Assembly (NCBI GenBank): GCA_951812345.1
Contig: OX638295.1
Location: 1,832,965 to 1,896,964 of the forward strand
Reading direction: 5' to 3'
Source: Rhodothermales bacterium
GTDB taxonomy: Bacteria; Bacteroidota; Rhodothermia; Rhodothermales; VXPQ01
Length of the DNA stretch: 64,000 nucleotides
A model generated the notes under the pieces. The model saw only the letters and a program-made list of their open reading frames with translations. It did not search any database and was not told where the DNA came from. Below are positions 54,174 to 63,787 of the stretch, one piece after another. The translations under genes were made by a program, and so were the position numbers. Within the stretch, counting starts at the first letter, position 1, and every line of letters starts with the position of its first letter.

Positions 54174-56036
54174 ATGAACCCGGAGCTGGAAAAGAAAATC
54201 GAAAACCTGCCCCGGCTTCCGGGCGTCTACCAGCACAAGGATGCCGAGGGGAACGTGCTTTACGTAGGCAAAGCCAAAGACCTGCGCAACCGGGTCCGCT
54301 CGTATTTCCGGGAAAGCCGGCCACATGACGGGCGCATGCGCATCATGATCCGGAAAATCGAGGATGTGGAAGCGATCGTGACGGATACGGAGGCCGAAGC
54401 GCTCATTCTCGAAAACAATCTGATCAAGCATCTCAAGCCGCGCTACAATGTCCTCCTGCGCGACGACAAGACATTCCCTTTCATTTGCATACGAAACGAA
54501 CGGTTCCCCCGCGTTTTCCCCACGCGCCGCATTGTGCGGGACGGGTCGAAATACTTCGGTCCGTACACCGACGTGAAAAATATGCATCTGATGCTGCGCA
54601 CGATCCGCTCGATCTTCCAGTTGCGCACCTGCTCCCTGAACCTTGCGCCGGAACCCATCGCCGCCGGCAAATACGATCCCTGTCTCGAATACCACATCAA
54701 AAAATGCGCGGCGCCCTGCACGGGACAACAATCCGAAGCAGACTACAACCGCACGATCGAACAGGTCGAAAAACTGCTGAACGGGCACACGAAAGAATTG
54801 ATCGCCCTGCTCCGCGACGAGATGGAACGCCTCTCCGGAGAAATGTTGTTCGAGGAGGCTGCCGGATTGCGCGATCGCATCCTCGCCCTCGAAAAATACG
54901 CCCGGAAACAGAAGGTCGTGAGCGAAGACGAAGCCGACCGGGACCTCTTCGCCATAGAGGTTGACGAAAGAGAAAACGTGGCTTGCGGCGTTATTTTTCA
55001 GGTGCGCGAAGGGAAGGTCATCGGGCGGCGCCATACCTACATCCACCCGATAGAAGGATTGCCCGGCAGCGCGCTGATGCAACGACTCGTCGAGGACTAT
55101 TATGCGGACGCCGTCTTCTTTCCCGGAGAAGTATTACTGAGCGACGAGATCGCCGAACCGGAACCGGTGCAAGAACTGCTGGCGCAACAGCGCGGCAGGA
55201 ACGTACCTCTCGCCGTGCCGCGCCGGGGGGCCAAGGCCAACCTGATGCGCATGGTGCGCGCGAATGCGGCCATGCTCCTCGAAGAATGGAAAATACGCAA
55301 GATGAAGCGCGGCGAGGATCGCATTCCTCATGCCGTACGGTCCCTGGAGGAAGATTTGCGACTGGAAACGCTGCCCCGGCGCATCGAATGCTTCGACATT
55401 TCGCACCTTGCCGGGACCGGCACGGTGGCTTCCTGCGTGGTTTTTCGCGACGGACGCCCCCGAAAAAGCGAATACCGCCACTACAAGATCCGTTCCGCCG
55501 TTTCCGGAAAACCAGACGACTATCGGAGCATGCGCGAGGTGGTTGCGCGCCGGTACGGGAACCGCGAAGACATCGACTGGCCCGACCTTGTGGTGATCGA
55601 TGGAGGCAAGGGACAGCTTTCGACCGCTGCCGATGCGCTCCGGGAAATCGGCGCGTACGGAAGATTCCCGCTCATCGGCCTCGCCAAACGACTCGAAGAG
55701 GTATTCTTTCCCGGCGATTCCGCGCCGCTGCACATTCCGAAGGCCAGCACCTCGCTCCAGCTCCTGCAACGCATCCGCAACGAGGCGCACCGCTTTGCCG
55801 TCGCCTTCCAGCGCACCCAGCGGAAGAAACGCACGCTGCACACCTCCCTGCGGGAGATAGACGGCGTCGGCGAAAAGACCGCGCAGAAACTGATCCGGCG
55901 CTTCGGATCCGTCAAGCGCGTCGAGGCCGCCGGCGAAGAGGCCCTTCGCGAAGCGGTCGGGGTTGCAACGGCGCGAAAGATTACCGCCCATTTCGAGGCC
56001 AAACGAGGGGGTGCAACTTCGCAACGCTCTGCGTAA
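54174..56036 (+). CDS. uvrC: Excinuclease ABC subunit C
   Basis: 620 residues, normal length. The GIY-YIG nuclease domain is at the N-terminus (LPGVYQHKDAEGNVLYVGKAKDLRNRV). The UVR motif (LRDEMERLSGEMLFEEAAGLRDRI) is near residues 215-240, and the RNase H-like second nuclease includes IECFDISHLAGTGTVASCVVF and LVVIDGGKGQLS. The C-terminal tandem helix-hairpin-helix is IDGVGEKTAQKLIRRFGSVKRV. It makes both incisions in nucleotide excision repair. It follows the epimerase fusion gene after 2 bp. Confidence 0.97.
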   Translation: MNPELEKKIENLPRLPGVYQHKDAEGNVLYVGKAKDLRNRVRSYFRESRPHDGRMRIMIRKIEDVEAIVTDTEAEALILENNLIKHLKPRYNVLLRDDKTFPFICIRNERFPRVFPTRRIVRDGSKYFGPYTDVKNMHLMLRTIRSIFQLRTCSLNLAPEPIAAGKYDPCLEYHIKKCAAPCTGQQSEADYNRTIEQVEKLLNGHTKELIALLRDEMERLSGEMLFEEAAGLRDRILALEKYARKQKVVSEDEADRDLFAIEVDERENVACGVIFQVREGKVIGRRHTYIHPIEGLPGSALMQRLVEDYYADAVFFPGEVLLSDEIAEPEPVQELLAQQRGRNVPLAVPRRGAKANLMRMVRANAAMLLEEWKIRKMKRGEDRIPHAVRSLEEDLRLETLPRRIECFDISHLAGTGTVASCVVFRDGRPRKSEYRHYKIRSAVSGKPDDYRSMREVVARRYGNREDIDWPDLVVIDGGKGQLSTAADALREIGAYGRFPLIGLAKRLEEVFFPGDSAPLHIPKASTSLQLLQRIRNEAHRFAVAFQRTQRKKRTLHTSLREIDGVGEKTAQKLIRRFGSVKRVEAAGEEALREAVGVATARKITAHFEAKRGGATSQRSA

Positions 56037-56100
56037 GTTGTAAAGAATAATACGCTGACCCGGCGCCCGCCGATCATACGTTCATACGTCTCGCTGCGAC

Positions 56101-57108
56101 ATGCTTAACTACATATGGGCCGGCCTGATTATCGCCGCCCTCGCATTCGCTATCGTTTCCGACCTGCGAGACGCCGGAAATGACCGGTTCCGAAACGACG
56201 CCTCGCTCCCGATCGTCCTTGAGTACCCCGAGGGATACCAGGACGAGGCGCGCCGCGTCCCGGTGCATATCCGGATCGATGCGGAAACGTACCGCTCATT
56301 TTACAGCGTAGCGACCACCCCTGATTCCGTCTACGCGGGCCATGTCGTCCGTACGCAAGCCGGCACCCGCCTTTTTTTCGCCGGCGACGCCTCGTTGCCG
56401 GAACCGCTCCCCCGCATCCGGGAATTTTCCGGGGGCGATGCGCTGCAAGGGACGCTGGACCAGGAAAACGTGTCGAGTACGCCTGCGGGAGCGCCGGTCA
56501 CAGCCACTGCGGTCCGGTTCGAACCCGTGCGTTTTCCTCACCTGCAGGACATTGCCGGGGCCGCTTTCGATTTTGCGAACACCGCCGTGCAGATTGCGAT
56601 CGGCCTTATCGGGGTGCTTGCGCTTTTTCTGGGATTGCTCAAGATCGCTGAGGCAGGGGGGCTCATTCGTCAGATGTCCCGCATCGTCGAGCCGCTCCTG
56701 CGCCCGCTCTTCCCCGGTATCCCGGAAGGGCATCCGGCCTTTGCGATGATCGTGCTGAACCTTTCCGCCAACGTACTGGGCCTCGGTAACGCCGCCACGC
56801 CGCTCGGCATCAAGGCCATGGAAGAACTGCAAACGCTGAACCCCGTCAAGGATACGGCCACAAACCCCATGGTCATGCTGCTTGCGATGAATACAGCCAG
56901 CGTGCAGCTGGTCCCGCCGGCGTTGCTTGTGGCGGTCATAGGGCTTCAGGTGAACGAACTGATCTTTCCCATCATCGCCGTCACCGGAGCCTCGCTCATC
57001 GTTGCTATCGGAACCACCTGGTTCCTCGAACGCGTGCCGCTCTGGAAACGAAGCGACCCGAACGCCGATCCCGGCGATAGCACCGAAACCGGGGAGGCGA
57101 CGCAATGA
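56101..57108 (+). CDS. SpmA-like nucleoside-recognition membrane protein with extracytoplasmic insertion
   Basis: 335 residues. The first helix MLNYIWAGLIIAALAFAIV is followed by about 130 residues that look soluble and extracytoplasmic (VLEYPEGYQDEARRVPVHIRID onward). After residue 155 comes the Gate/SpmA core: FANTAVQIAIGLIGVLALFLGLLKIAEAGGL, SANVLGLGNAATPLGIKAMEEL, and NTASVQLVPPALLVAVIGL. In spore-formers SpmA and SpmB act in spore core dehydration; in non-spore-formers the role is unknown. It overlaps spmB by 4 bp. Confidence 0.85.
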   Translation: MLNYIWAGLIIAALAFAIVSDLRDAGNDRFRNDASLPIVLEYPEGYQDEARRVPVHIRIDAETYRSFYSVATTPDSVYAGHVVRTQAGTRLFFAGDASLPEPLPRIREFSGGDALQGTLDQENVSSTPAGAPVTATAVRFEPVRFPHLQDIAGAAFDFANTAVQIAIGLIGVLALFLGLLKIAEAGGLIRQMSRIVEPLLRPLFPGIPEGHPAFAMIVLNLSANVLGLGNAATPLGIKAMEELQTLNPVKDTATNPMVMLLAMNTASVQLVPPALLVAVIGLQVNELIFPIIAVTGASLIVAIGTTWFLERVPLWKRSDPNADPGDSTETGEATQ

Positions 57109-57653
57109 GCTGGTTCCGCATCTTCATCGATTATTTCGCCATCTTCGTGCTGCCGCTCATGATCGTGGGGCTGCCGCTCTACGGCCTCATCCGGGGAGTA
57201 AAGGTATACGAGGAATTCGTGGAGGGCGCAAAGGAAGGATTCCGGGTGGCGGTTATGATTATCCCCTATCTGGTCGCGATTCTCTTCGCCATCGGCATGT
57301 TCCGGGCCTCCGGCGCGATGGATTTTCTTGTGGAGACCCTCGAGCCGGTGCTTGGAGCGCTGGGTTTCCCGCCTGAAATGCTACCCATGGCGATCATCCG
57401 CCCGCTGACCGGCTCCGGCTCCGCCGCCGTGGTCGCCGAGATGGTCGCCGTATTCGGGGAGGATTCGATTCTGGTCAAGATGGCGGGCGTCATGTTCGGC
57501 TCCACTGAAACCACGTTCTACATCATTGCCGTGTATTTCGGGGCCGTCAATGTCAAGAAAACCCGCCACGCCGTACCCGCCGGGCTGACCGCCGACATTT
57601 TCGCCATGATCTTCGCGGTCTATCTGGTGCAGTGGCTCTTCGGCAGCGCGTGA
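57105..57653 (+). CDS. SpmB-like nucleoside-recognition membrane protein
   Basis: 182 residues with four or five transmembrane helices. The SpmB core is clear: LPLYGLIRGVKVYEEFVEGAKEGFRVAVMIIPYLVAILFAIGMFR, MAIIRPLTGSGSAAVVAEM and GSTETTFYIIAVYFGAV, and the closing ADIFAMIFAVYL. It works as a pair with the SpmA-like protein overlapping upstream. Substrate unknown; Gate-domain relatives transport nucleosides or ions. Confidence 0.9.
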   Translation: MSWFRIFIDYFAIFVLPLMIVGLPLYGLIRGVKVYEEFVEGAKEGFRVAVMIIPYLVAILFAIGMFRASGAMDFLVETLEPVLGALGFPPEMLPMAIIRPLTGSGSAAVVAEMVAVFGEDSILVKMAGVMFGSTETTFYIIAVYFGAVNVKKTRHAVPAGLTADIFAMIFAVYLVQWLFGSA

Positions 57654-57662
57654 GCGGCGCCT

Positions 57663-58739
57663 TCAGCCTTCCCCGGCCACGACCTGTTCCAATGCTGCGG
57701 ACAGCGTGCGCAGGTGCATCCGAAGCGCCGCCTTGAGCGGCAGCGTACGAAGGCGCAACTGCTCTATATCCTCGTCGATATCCTCCCCCTGCGCAATCCG
57801 AAGACGAAGTTTTGCAATGACCTGTTGAGACCCGCTCCCCGGCGGCATGTCCCCGACCAGAAAAAGAGGCAGTTCCGTGACGTAACACAGGGGGTCGCCG
57901 CCAAGGCTCCGTACGTATTCCATGGAACTGCTTCGAAAAAGCGCAGCCGTCTCGTTATCGTCCCGCGCCTCGAAAAACGCCCGCATGGCGCTTCCTTCCG
58001 GCGTCGTCCAGAAACCGGGGGCAAGGTAGAAAAATCCTTTCTCCCCTTGCCGGTTTCGGTCATAGAGCGGCAAGTCCTCGGCCCGGGCGGCCTGCCGAAA
58101 ACGTTCCTGCAGGAGGGCCGCGCGATACCCCCAATTCTTTTCGATGAGCAGAAGCGCTCCGGCGCTGATGCCCATGCCGTGCAGGCTTCCGTGCAATACG
58201 AAGGGGCCGTGCTCCCGAAGCCATGCAGCGACCGCCCTGTTCTCCGGGCGCATATCCGGAAAACCGAACTCCACGTCCCGCCCCGGGGGCTCCCGCACCG
58301 CATGGCGCAAATACTCCGTGACAATACCCCCCGCGTCATCTCCCCAGGTCTGCCGCCATGCGCGGTTTCGGAACGCTCCGTCTGGATTTGTGTGGGGAAT
58401 CACAAAAAATCGGAAGGCGTCCAGGAGCGCGCCGTATTCGTCCGGACGGTTCAGCGCAACCGTTACGAATCGCCTCAGAAAGTCCGGGCCCACCGGCTCG
58501 TCGGCATGATTGCCCGCAAGCAAACTGACACGCCGGTTTCCTCTTCCCAGCACGACTCCGTCGATGGGGCGCCCTTCCTCGCTCTCGCCGATGCGAACGA
58601 ATTGCGCCGTATCCGGGTGGCGCGCCGCCAGCCGTCGCATCCGGTCCGCCGCCTCGTCCGGCTCAAGAAACCGCTCCGCGTCCGCCGAAACGGGAAGTGC
58701 GTTCAGAGCGTCCAGCGAGTTCCTCGGTCTATCGGACAT
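57663..58739 (-). CDS. M14-family zinc carboxypeptidase
   Basis: 358 residues without signal peptide. The M14 layout is visible: zinc ligands His and Glu in LLAGNHADEPVG, the third zinc His in VLHGSLHGMGI, PHTNPDGAFRNR as the substrate-binding Asn/Arg region, and the catalytic Glu in YVTELPLFL. It probably hydrolyses C-terminal residues or amides of peptides or peptidoglycan fragments in the cytoplasm. The H1-like gene is 16 bp upstream on the same strand. Confidence 0.88.
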   Translation of the reverse strand: MSDRPRNSLDALNALPVSADAERFLEPDEAADRMRRLAARHPDTAQFVRIGESEEGRPIDGVVLGRGNRRVSLLAGNHADEPVGPDFLRRFVTVALNRPDEYGALLDAFRFFVIPHTNPDGAFRNRAWRQTWGDDAGGIVTEYLRHAVREPPGRDVEFGFPDMRPENRAVAAWLREHGPFVLHGSLHGMGISAGALLLIEKNWGYRAALLQERFRQAARAEDLPLYDRNRQGEKGFFYLAPGFWTTPEGSAMRAFFEARDDNETAALFRSSSMEYVRSLGGDPLCYVTELPLFLVGDMPPGSGSQQVIAKLRLRIAQGEDIDEDIEQLRLRTLPLKAALRMHLRTLSAALEQVVAGEG

Positions 58740-58755
58740 GCCAGCCTCTCCGGAA

Positions 58756-58932
58756 TTACTTGCGGCTCTTTCGTTCCAGGATATCCATGCGGATATCCTG
58801 CGCCAGACGCCTCAGCGCCTGCAGTCCCTTGCGCGCTCGTATCCCTGCGGTCTTGTTGCCTTTCTCGTAGAATTTGGCGAGATCGCTCTCGAGGCTGCTC
58901 AACAATTCCTGTAATTCCTGGAAGCGGTTCAT
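58756..58932 (-). CDS. Histone H1-like (Hc1-type) small DNA-binding protein
   Basis: A 58-residue protein: MNRFQELQELLSSLESDLA, then KFYEKGNKTAGIRARKGLQ, then ALRRLAQDIRMDILERKSRK. This is the short N-terminal H1-like module widespread in Bacteroidota, including the KFYxKGNKxAGxRxRKGLQ motif, without the long lysine-rich tail seen in Chlamydia Hc1. It probably binds and compacts DNA. It lies just upstream of the M14 peptidase gene on the same strand. No strong Shine-Dalgarno is visible. Confidence 0.85.
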   Translation of the reverse strand: MNRFQELQELLSSLESDLAKFYEKGNKTAGIRARKGLQALRRLAQDIRMDILERKSRK

Positions 58933-58987
58933 AGGGGAACGTGGGAAGACGTCTTTGGGTCGATCGTACGCCGCTCGCTCGCGGCGT

Positions 58988-60094
58988 TTATTTCAGATAG
59001 AAGGAAATCGGCAGCGACATCAGCACCTTGACGGGCTTTCCGCCCTGCTGGCCAGGTTTGAACCTGGCCGCGCTCACGGCGCGGACGGCTGCCTCGTCGC
59101 ATCCGGAGCCAATACCCCGAGTGACAACCACATCCTGCACGTTGCCCTGTTCGTTGACGACGAATTGCAAAAATACGCGTCCTTGCACGCGGGCCCTGCG
59201 GCAGGACGCGGGGTATTCCACTTTGGTTAGAATAGAGCGCATACCCCCGATCAATTCAGGCATCTTCTCCTTAATTACGAATATCTCGGGCGCGTAGTTC
59301 TCTTCCTCCTGCGGAGGAGGGGGCAGCACAGCCACAGGGGCGATAGGCAGGGCAGCCAGTGGCGGGGGGCTGGGCAGGGCAATCACAGGAGCATCAATGT
59401 CCAGTGAGGCGGGGGGCTCGGATTCCCCTAAACGTTTCCATGCTTTGGCGGACAATGTCCATACGGCGACGGCTTCTGCCCAAGCTTCAGAAGCGCGGTC
59501 ATGCGCATTGGCGGCCACCGTCCACCTGTGAGCGTTTGCGCCTGATTGCGTGGCCTGGGCGCTTCTTGTGGCCCGTCGGGCCTCGTCCGCTCCGGCTTTA
59601 AAACTCCCTTTGTTTTTTTTGGCATTATCGGCTTGCTCGCGTGCGTCCTGTTCTTTTATCGATGGAGATATAGACAGAAATAAATCATCCGTTAATTGGG
59701 TTGGATTGTTTTGCACAATTTGCACGAAGGTCCGGATAGCTCGCGCATCGCTCCTGAAATCAGCTACCGTTTTCTGGTAATACCCGGCGTGTCCGTTGCA
59801 ATTTTCAGAATTCTGGACACAAGAGCCTCCAGCCCGTACCCATGCATCCACGGCCAACGCAGCCGTTTCCGAAGCTTGGGCAAACGCCTCGAATGCTTGC
59901 ATATTGACTTCAAAAGCCTGAAGCAACAATTCGGCTTGATCTTGTGTGAAAGCCCGATCTTGCGGGAACACGAGAGTGGTATCGTGGAGCGCCGCATTAT
60001 TGCTATTTTGCGAATTTGCCGGAAAACAAATCAGGGACGAGATTGCTATAATCGAGTGGGTTACATAGTATTTCATGTTTGGGAGTGTTTTCAT
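58988..60094 (-). CDS. Secreted protein with C-terminal TonB domain, function unknown
   Basis: 368 residues. A signal peptide (IIAISSLICFPANSQ) is followed by a helical, Ala/Gln-rich region (residues about 40-240) with a small disulfide-type pair (GGSCVQNSENCNG). Then come a proline-rich linker and a TonB C-terminal domain (YPASCRRARVQGRVFLQFVVNEQGNVQDVVV, ending SLPISFYLK). It has no lasting N-terminal anchor, unlike real TonB, so it is probably a periplasmic partner. The first ~500 bp are clearly more A/T-rich than neighbouring genes, suggesting acquisition or fusion. Alternative start at 60076. Confidence 0.75.
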   Translation of the reverse strand: MKTLPNMKYYVTHSIIAISSLICFPANSQNSNNAALHDTTLVFPQDRAFTQDQAELLLQAFEVNMQAFEAFAQASETAALAVDAWVRAGGSCVQNSENCNGHAGYYQKTVADFRSDARAIRTFVQIVQNNPTQLTDDLFLSISPSIKEQDAREQADNAKKNKGSFKAGADEARRATRSAQATQSGANAHRWTVAANAHDRASEAWAEAVAVWTLSAKAWKRLGESEPPASLDIDAPVIALPSPPPLAALPIAPVAVLPPPPQEEENYAPEIFVIKEKMPELIGGMRSILTKVEYPASCRRARVQGRVFLQFVVNEQGNVQDVVVTRGIGSGCDEAAVRAVSAARFKPGQQGGKPVKVLMSLPISFYLK

Positions 60095-60268
60095 GGCTTT
60101 CGCTGGTGCAAATAAAACGGGGTTATGTATTTAATGTAATAAACGGGGTTTGGTTGTTCGGTTGGCCCCCGAAAAATAGCACAGGGCCGGGATATTTATC
60201 CACATGGCTTGAAGACGACGCTCCCGATGCGTTCCTTCGAATCGGGACTTAGGGTACCTTAAAATACC

Positions 60269-63200
60269 ATGGCCGATTTCAACCACCTTCATTGCCATAC
60301 CAGGTTCTCGTTGCTCGACGGGGCCGCCAATATCAAAATCCTCGCCCAAAAAGCGAAGGAACTGGGCATGGCGGGGGTAGCCATTACCGATCACGGCAAT
60401 CTCTACGGGGTCCCGGAGTTCTACGAAGCGGTCCAGAAGGCCGGCGTAAAGCCCGTCATCGGATGCGAGTTCTACCTTGCGCCCTCCGGCATGCAGGACA
60501 AGACCGACCGGACTCGCTACCATCAGGTACTCCTTGCGAAGAACAAGCAAGGCTACCGGAATCTGATCAAGCTCTCCTCCCTTTCCTTTACGGACGGCTA
60601 TTATTACAAGCCGCGTATCGACAAGGAAATACTGCGCACGCACAGCGAGGGACTCATCGCCACCACGTGCTGCATTCAGGGAGAGGTTCCGCACGCCATC
60701 CTTGCCCACGGCGAAGAAAAAGCGCGCGCCGTGTTCGAGGAATGGCTCGATATTTTCGGGGAAGATTATTACATCGAGATTCAGGATCACGGCCTCGAAA
60801 AGCAAAAACGCTGCAATGCCGTCCTCCTGCGCTGGGCAAAAAAATACGGCGTGTCCGCCGTCGCCACGAACGACGTACACTACATCCGGCAGGAAGACGC
60901 CGAAGCGCAGGATGTGCTCCTGTGCCTGCAGACAAGAAAAGATTTCCTCGATCCCGACCGGCTGCGTTTCGATAACGACCAGTTCTTCTTCAAGTCCGCC
61001 GAAGAAATGCGGGCGTCGCTCAAGGATATCGACCCGGTCACGCGCGACGCAGCGCTCGACAGGACGCGCGAGATCGTGGACAAGTGCACGGTGGAGTTGC
61101 CGAAGATCGAGATGCTCATGCCGCACTATCCCATCCCCGCCGAATTCGACGGCGACATGGACGCCTGCCTGCGCAGCATGGTCATGGAGCGGGCCAGGGA
61201 ACGGTACCCCGAAATCGGCCAGGACATTGCCGAACGGCTCGATCATGAACTCGGAATTATCCGGGACATGGGCTATGCGGGCTACTTCCTGATCGTGCAG
61301 GACATTACGACGGCCGCCCGAAAACTCGGGGTGCATGTAGGGCCGGGCCGGGGATCGGCGGCGGGAAGCGCCGTAGCCTATTGCCTGGGCATTACGAATA
61401 TCGACCCTTTCAAGTACGACCTGATTTTCGAGCGTTTTCTGAATCCGGAACGCATCTCGATGCCGGACATCGACATCGATTTCGACGACCGGGGGCGATC
61501 GAAGGTGATCGATTATATCGTGGAGCAATACGGCCGGGAGAATGTGTGCCAGATCGTTACGTTCGGCCACATGGGCGCGCGCTCCGTAATCCGGGACGTG
61601 GCCCGCGTCCTCGACATTCCCCTGAACGAGGCCGACCGGATTGCAAAGATGATCCCGGAAGCGGTAGGCATGACGCTCGAAAAAGCCTGTAAAGAAGCCC
61701 CGGATTTTCGCGCGCTCAAACAACACGAGGATCCGAAGATCCGCAACCTGATGCATTACGCGGAGGTGCTGGAAGGTTCGCCCCGCCATACGGGCGTGCA
61801 TGCCGCCGGCGTCATCATTGCGCCCGGAGACGTAAGCGAATACGTGCCTGTAGCGATGTCCCGCAACAGTCAGAAGGAAGAAATCGTCACCACACAGTAC
61901 GACGGCGGCAAGGTCGAGCATTTCGGACTCCTGAAAATGGACATCCTTGGCCTCAAAACGCTGACCATCCTGAACGACGCGCTGCACATAATCGAGGAAG
62001 AGTACGGCAAAAGCATCCGACTGAAGGATATTCCGCTGGACGACCCGGAAACCTTCGAGCTGTTCCAGCGGGGCGACACGGCCGCCGTCTTCCAGTTCGA
62101 GTCCTCCGGCATGAGAGAATGGCTGCGCAGCCTGAAGCCGACCCGGCTGGAGGACGTCATTGCCATGAACGCGCTCTACCGGCCGGGTCCGATGGACCTT
62201 ATCCCAAGCTTCATTGCGCGTAAACACGGTAAGGAAACCGTCGAGTATCCACACGAGATGCTCGAACCCGTCCTGAAGCCCACCTACGGCCTGCCCGTAT
62301 ATCAGGAACAGGTAATGCAGATAGCGCAGGTCATGGGCGGGTATTCGCTCGGCAGCGCAGATATCCTGCGGCGCGCAATGGGCAAAAAGAAGAAGGCGGA
62401 GATGGACAAGCAGCGCAGCATTTTCGTCGAGGGTGCGGTAGCGCGAGACGTTACAGAAAAAACCGCCCATGAAGTGTTCGACATGATGGCGAAATTTGCG
62501 GGCTACGGCTTCAACAAAAGCCATAGCGCGGCCTATTCCGTCCTGGCCTATCAGGCCGCCTGGATCAAGGCGCATTACCCGGCCGCCTTCATGGCCGCCG
62601 TCATGACCAGCGAGCAGGGCGATACGAAAAGGCTGTCGGGCATGCTGCAGGAAGCCAAGCATATGGGCCTGGATATCCTGCCCCCCTCCATCCACCGTAG
62701 CCGCAAACATTTCACCGTGTCCGAGGGAAGCATCTGCTTTGGACTCGCAGCCATCAAGGGGGTGGGTTCCTCCGCCGTCGACCATATCGCCGAGATGCGC
62801 GAGGAACACGGCCCTTTCCGGGATTTCTTCGGGATGGTGCGGGAACTGGACCCGCACATCGTGAACAAAAAGGCGCTGGAAAGCCTCGTGCGGGCCGGCG
62901 CCCTCGACGAACTCGAAGGACATCGCGCCCAACTGTTCGAAGCGATCGATCTTGCCGTCCGGTATGCGAAACAGGTGCATGGAGACCGCGCAGCCGGGCA
63001 AAACAGTCTCTTCGGAACGGACACAGGAAACGAGACCTCGACGCCAGCTCTCCCCTCCGCAGAGCGATGGAAGCGTTTCAGGATTCTGAAGGAAGAGCGG
63101 GAATTGCTGGGATTTTACGTATCCGGGCATCCGCTCGAAGAATTCGCACCGGAAGCACGAGCTTTCGCGACCGCCAGCCTGGGCCATATCAGCGAGGAAG

Positions 63201-63787
63201 ACCTGGCGCAGAACGGCAAGCGCGATCATGCCGGACGAAACGGTTTCGCGCGCCACAACGCCCGGCGGCATACGTTCTTCGGGATCGTCACCGACGTGCA
63301 GCGGCGCACGAACAAGTCCGGCAAACCGTTCGGATTCGCTACCATCGAGGACTTTACCGGACAGGGCGAAGTCATATGCTTTGCCGACGTCTACGACAAA
63401 GCGCAGAATTATCTGAACCCCGATGAAATCGTGATGGTCACGGGCGAACCTGAACTCCGGGGAGGCAAGGTCAAGATCATTGCCCGGGACGTGCTGCCCA
63501 TGTGGAAAGTGCGCGCCACGATGGTAAAAGCCATCGTGCTGCGCATCGAAAGCGACCGCGTCAAGCAGGAAACCATCGGCGCCTTGCGGGAACTGTGCGA
63601 ACAGAATCGGGGAAAGTGCGGGTTGTATTTCGACATACAGGCGGACGATCTCCCCGGCCGGACACCGCGTATACACAGCCGCTCCTGCGTGGTTGACCCT
63701 ACCCCGGAGCTGATGAATGGTATGGCGCGACTTATCGGCAGCGCCAACGTGGCGGTGGAGGGTCGAAACGGGCACGAAAGAATATGA
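60269..63787 (+). CDS. dnaE: DNA polymerase III alpha subunit
   Basis: 1172 residues. The PHP domain opens with FNHLHCHTRFSLLDG, and later GPGRGSAAGSAVAYCLGI and the catalytic PDIDIDFDDRGR (around residue 398) mark the palm. The helix-hairpin-helix and OB domains follow (HRSRKHF..; TFFGIVTDVQRRTNKSGKPFGFATIEDFTGQGEVICF). It is the main replicative polymerase, DnaE1 type. It runs alone, 175 bp after the divergent TonB-C gene, and overlaps the amidotransferase start (ATGA at 63784). Confidence 0.98.
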   Translation: MADFNHLHCHTRFSLLDGAANIKILAQKAKELGMAGVAITDHGNLYGVPEFYEAVQKAGVKPVIGCEFYLAPSGMQDKTDRTRYHQVLLAKNKQGYRNLIKLSSLSFTDGYYYKPRIDKEILRTHSEGLIATTCCIQGEVPHAILAHGEEKARAVFEEWLDIFGEDYYIEIQDHGLEKQKRCNAVLLRWAKKYGVSAVATNDVHYIRQEDAEAQDVLLCLQTRKDFLDPDRLRFDNDQFFFKSAEEMRASLKDIDPVTRDAALDRTREIVDKCTVELPKIEMLMPHYPIPAEFDGDMDACLRSMVMERARERYPEIGQDIAERLDHELGIIRDMGYAGYFLIVQDITTAARKLGVHVGPGRGSAAGSAVAYCLGITNIDPFKYDLIFERFLNPERISMPDIDIDFDDRGRSKVIDYIVEQYGRENVCQIVTFGHMGARSVIRDVARVLDIPLNEADRIAKMIPEAVGMTLEKACKEAPDFRALKQHEDPKIRNLMHYAEVLEGSPRHTGVHAAGVIIAPGDVSEYVPVAMSRNSQKEEIVTTQYDGGKVEHFGLLKMDILGLKTLTILNDALHIIEEEYGKSIRLKDIPLDDPETFELFQRGDTAAVFQFESSGMREWLRSLKPTRLEDVIAMNALYRPGPMDLIPSFIARKHGKETVEYPHEMLEPVLKPTYGLPVYQEQVMQIAQVMGGYSLGSADILRRAMGKKKKAEMDKQRSIFVEGAVARDVTEKTAHEVFDMMAKFAGYGFNKSHSAAYSVLAYQAAWIKAHYPAAFMAAVMTSEQGDTKRLSGMLQEAKHMGLDILPPSIHRSRKHFTVSEGSICFGLAAIKGVGSSAVDHIAEMREEHGPFRDFFGMVRELDPHIVNKKALESLVRAGALDELEGHRAQLFEAIDLAVRYAKQVHGDRAAGQNSLFGTDTGNETSTPALPSAERWKRFRILKEERELLGFYVSGHPLEEFAPEARAFATASLGHISEEDLAQNGKRDHAGRNGFARHNARRHTFFGIVTDVQRRTNKSGKPFGFATIEDFTGQGEVICFADVYDKAQNYLNPDEIVMVTGEPELRGGKVKIIARDVLPMWKVRATMVKAIVLRIESDRVKQETIGALRELCEQNRGKCGLYFDIQADDLPGRTPRIHSRSCVVDPTPELMNGMARLIGSANVAVEGRNGHERI

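Noticed and set aside
60131-63775. Very long open frame (over 1200 codons) on the minus strand opposite dnaE
   Set aside because: It is the mirror of a GC-rich, codon-biased gene. The plus strand encodes an unmistakable DnaE, and the minus-strand translation is rich in His/Arg/Gly with no recognisable motif.
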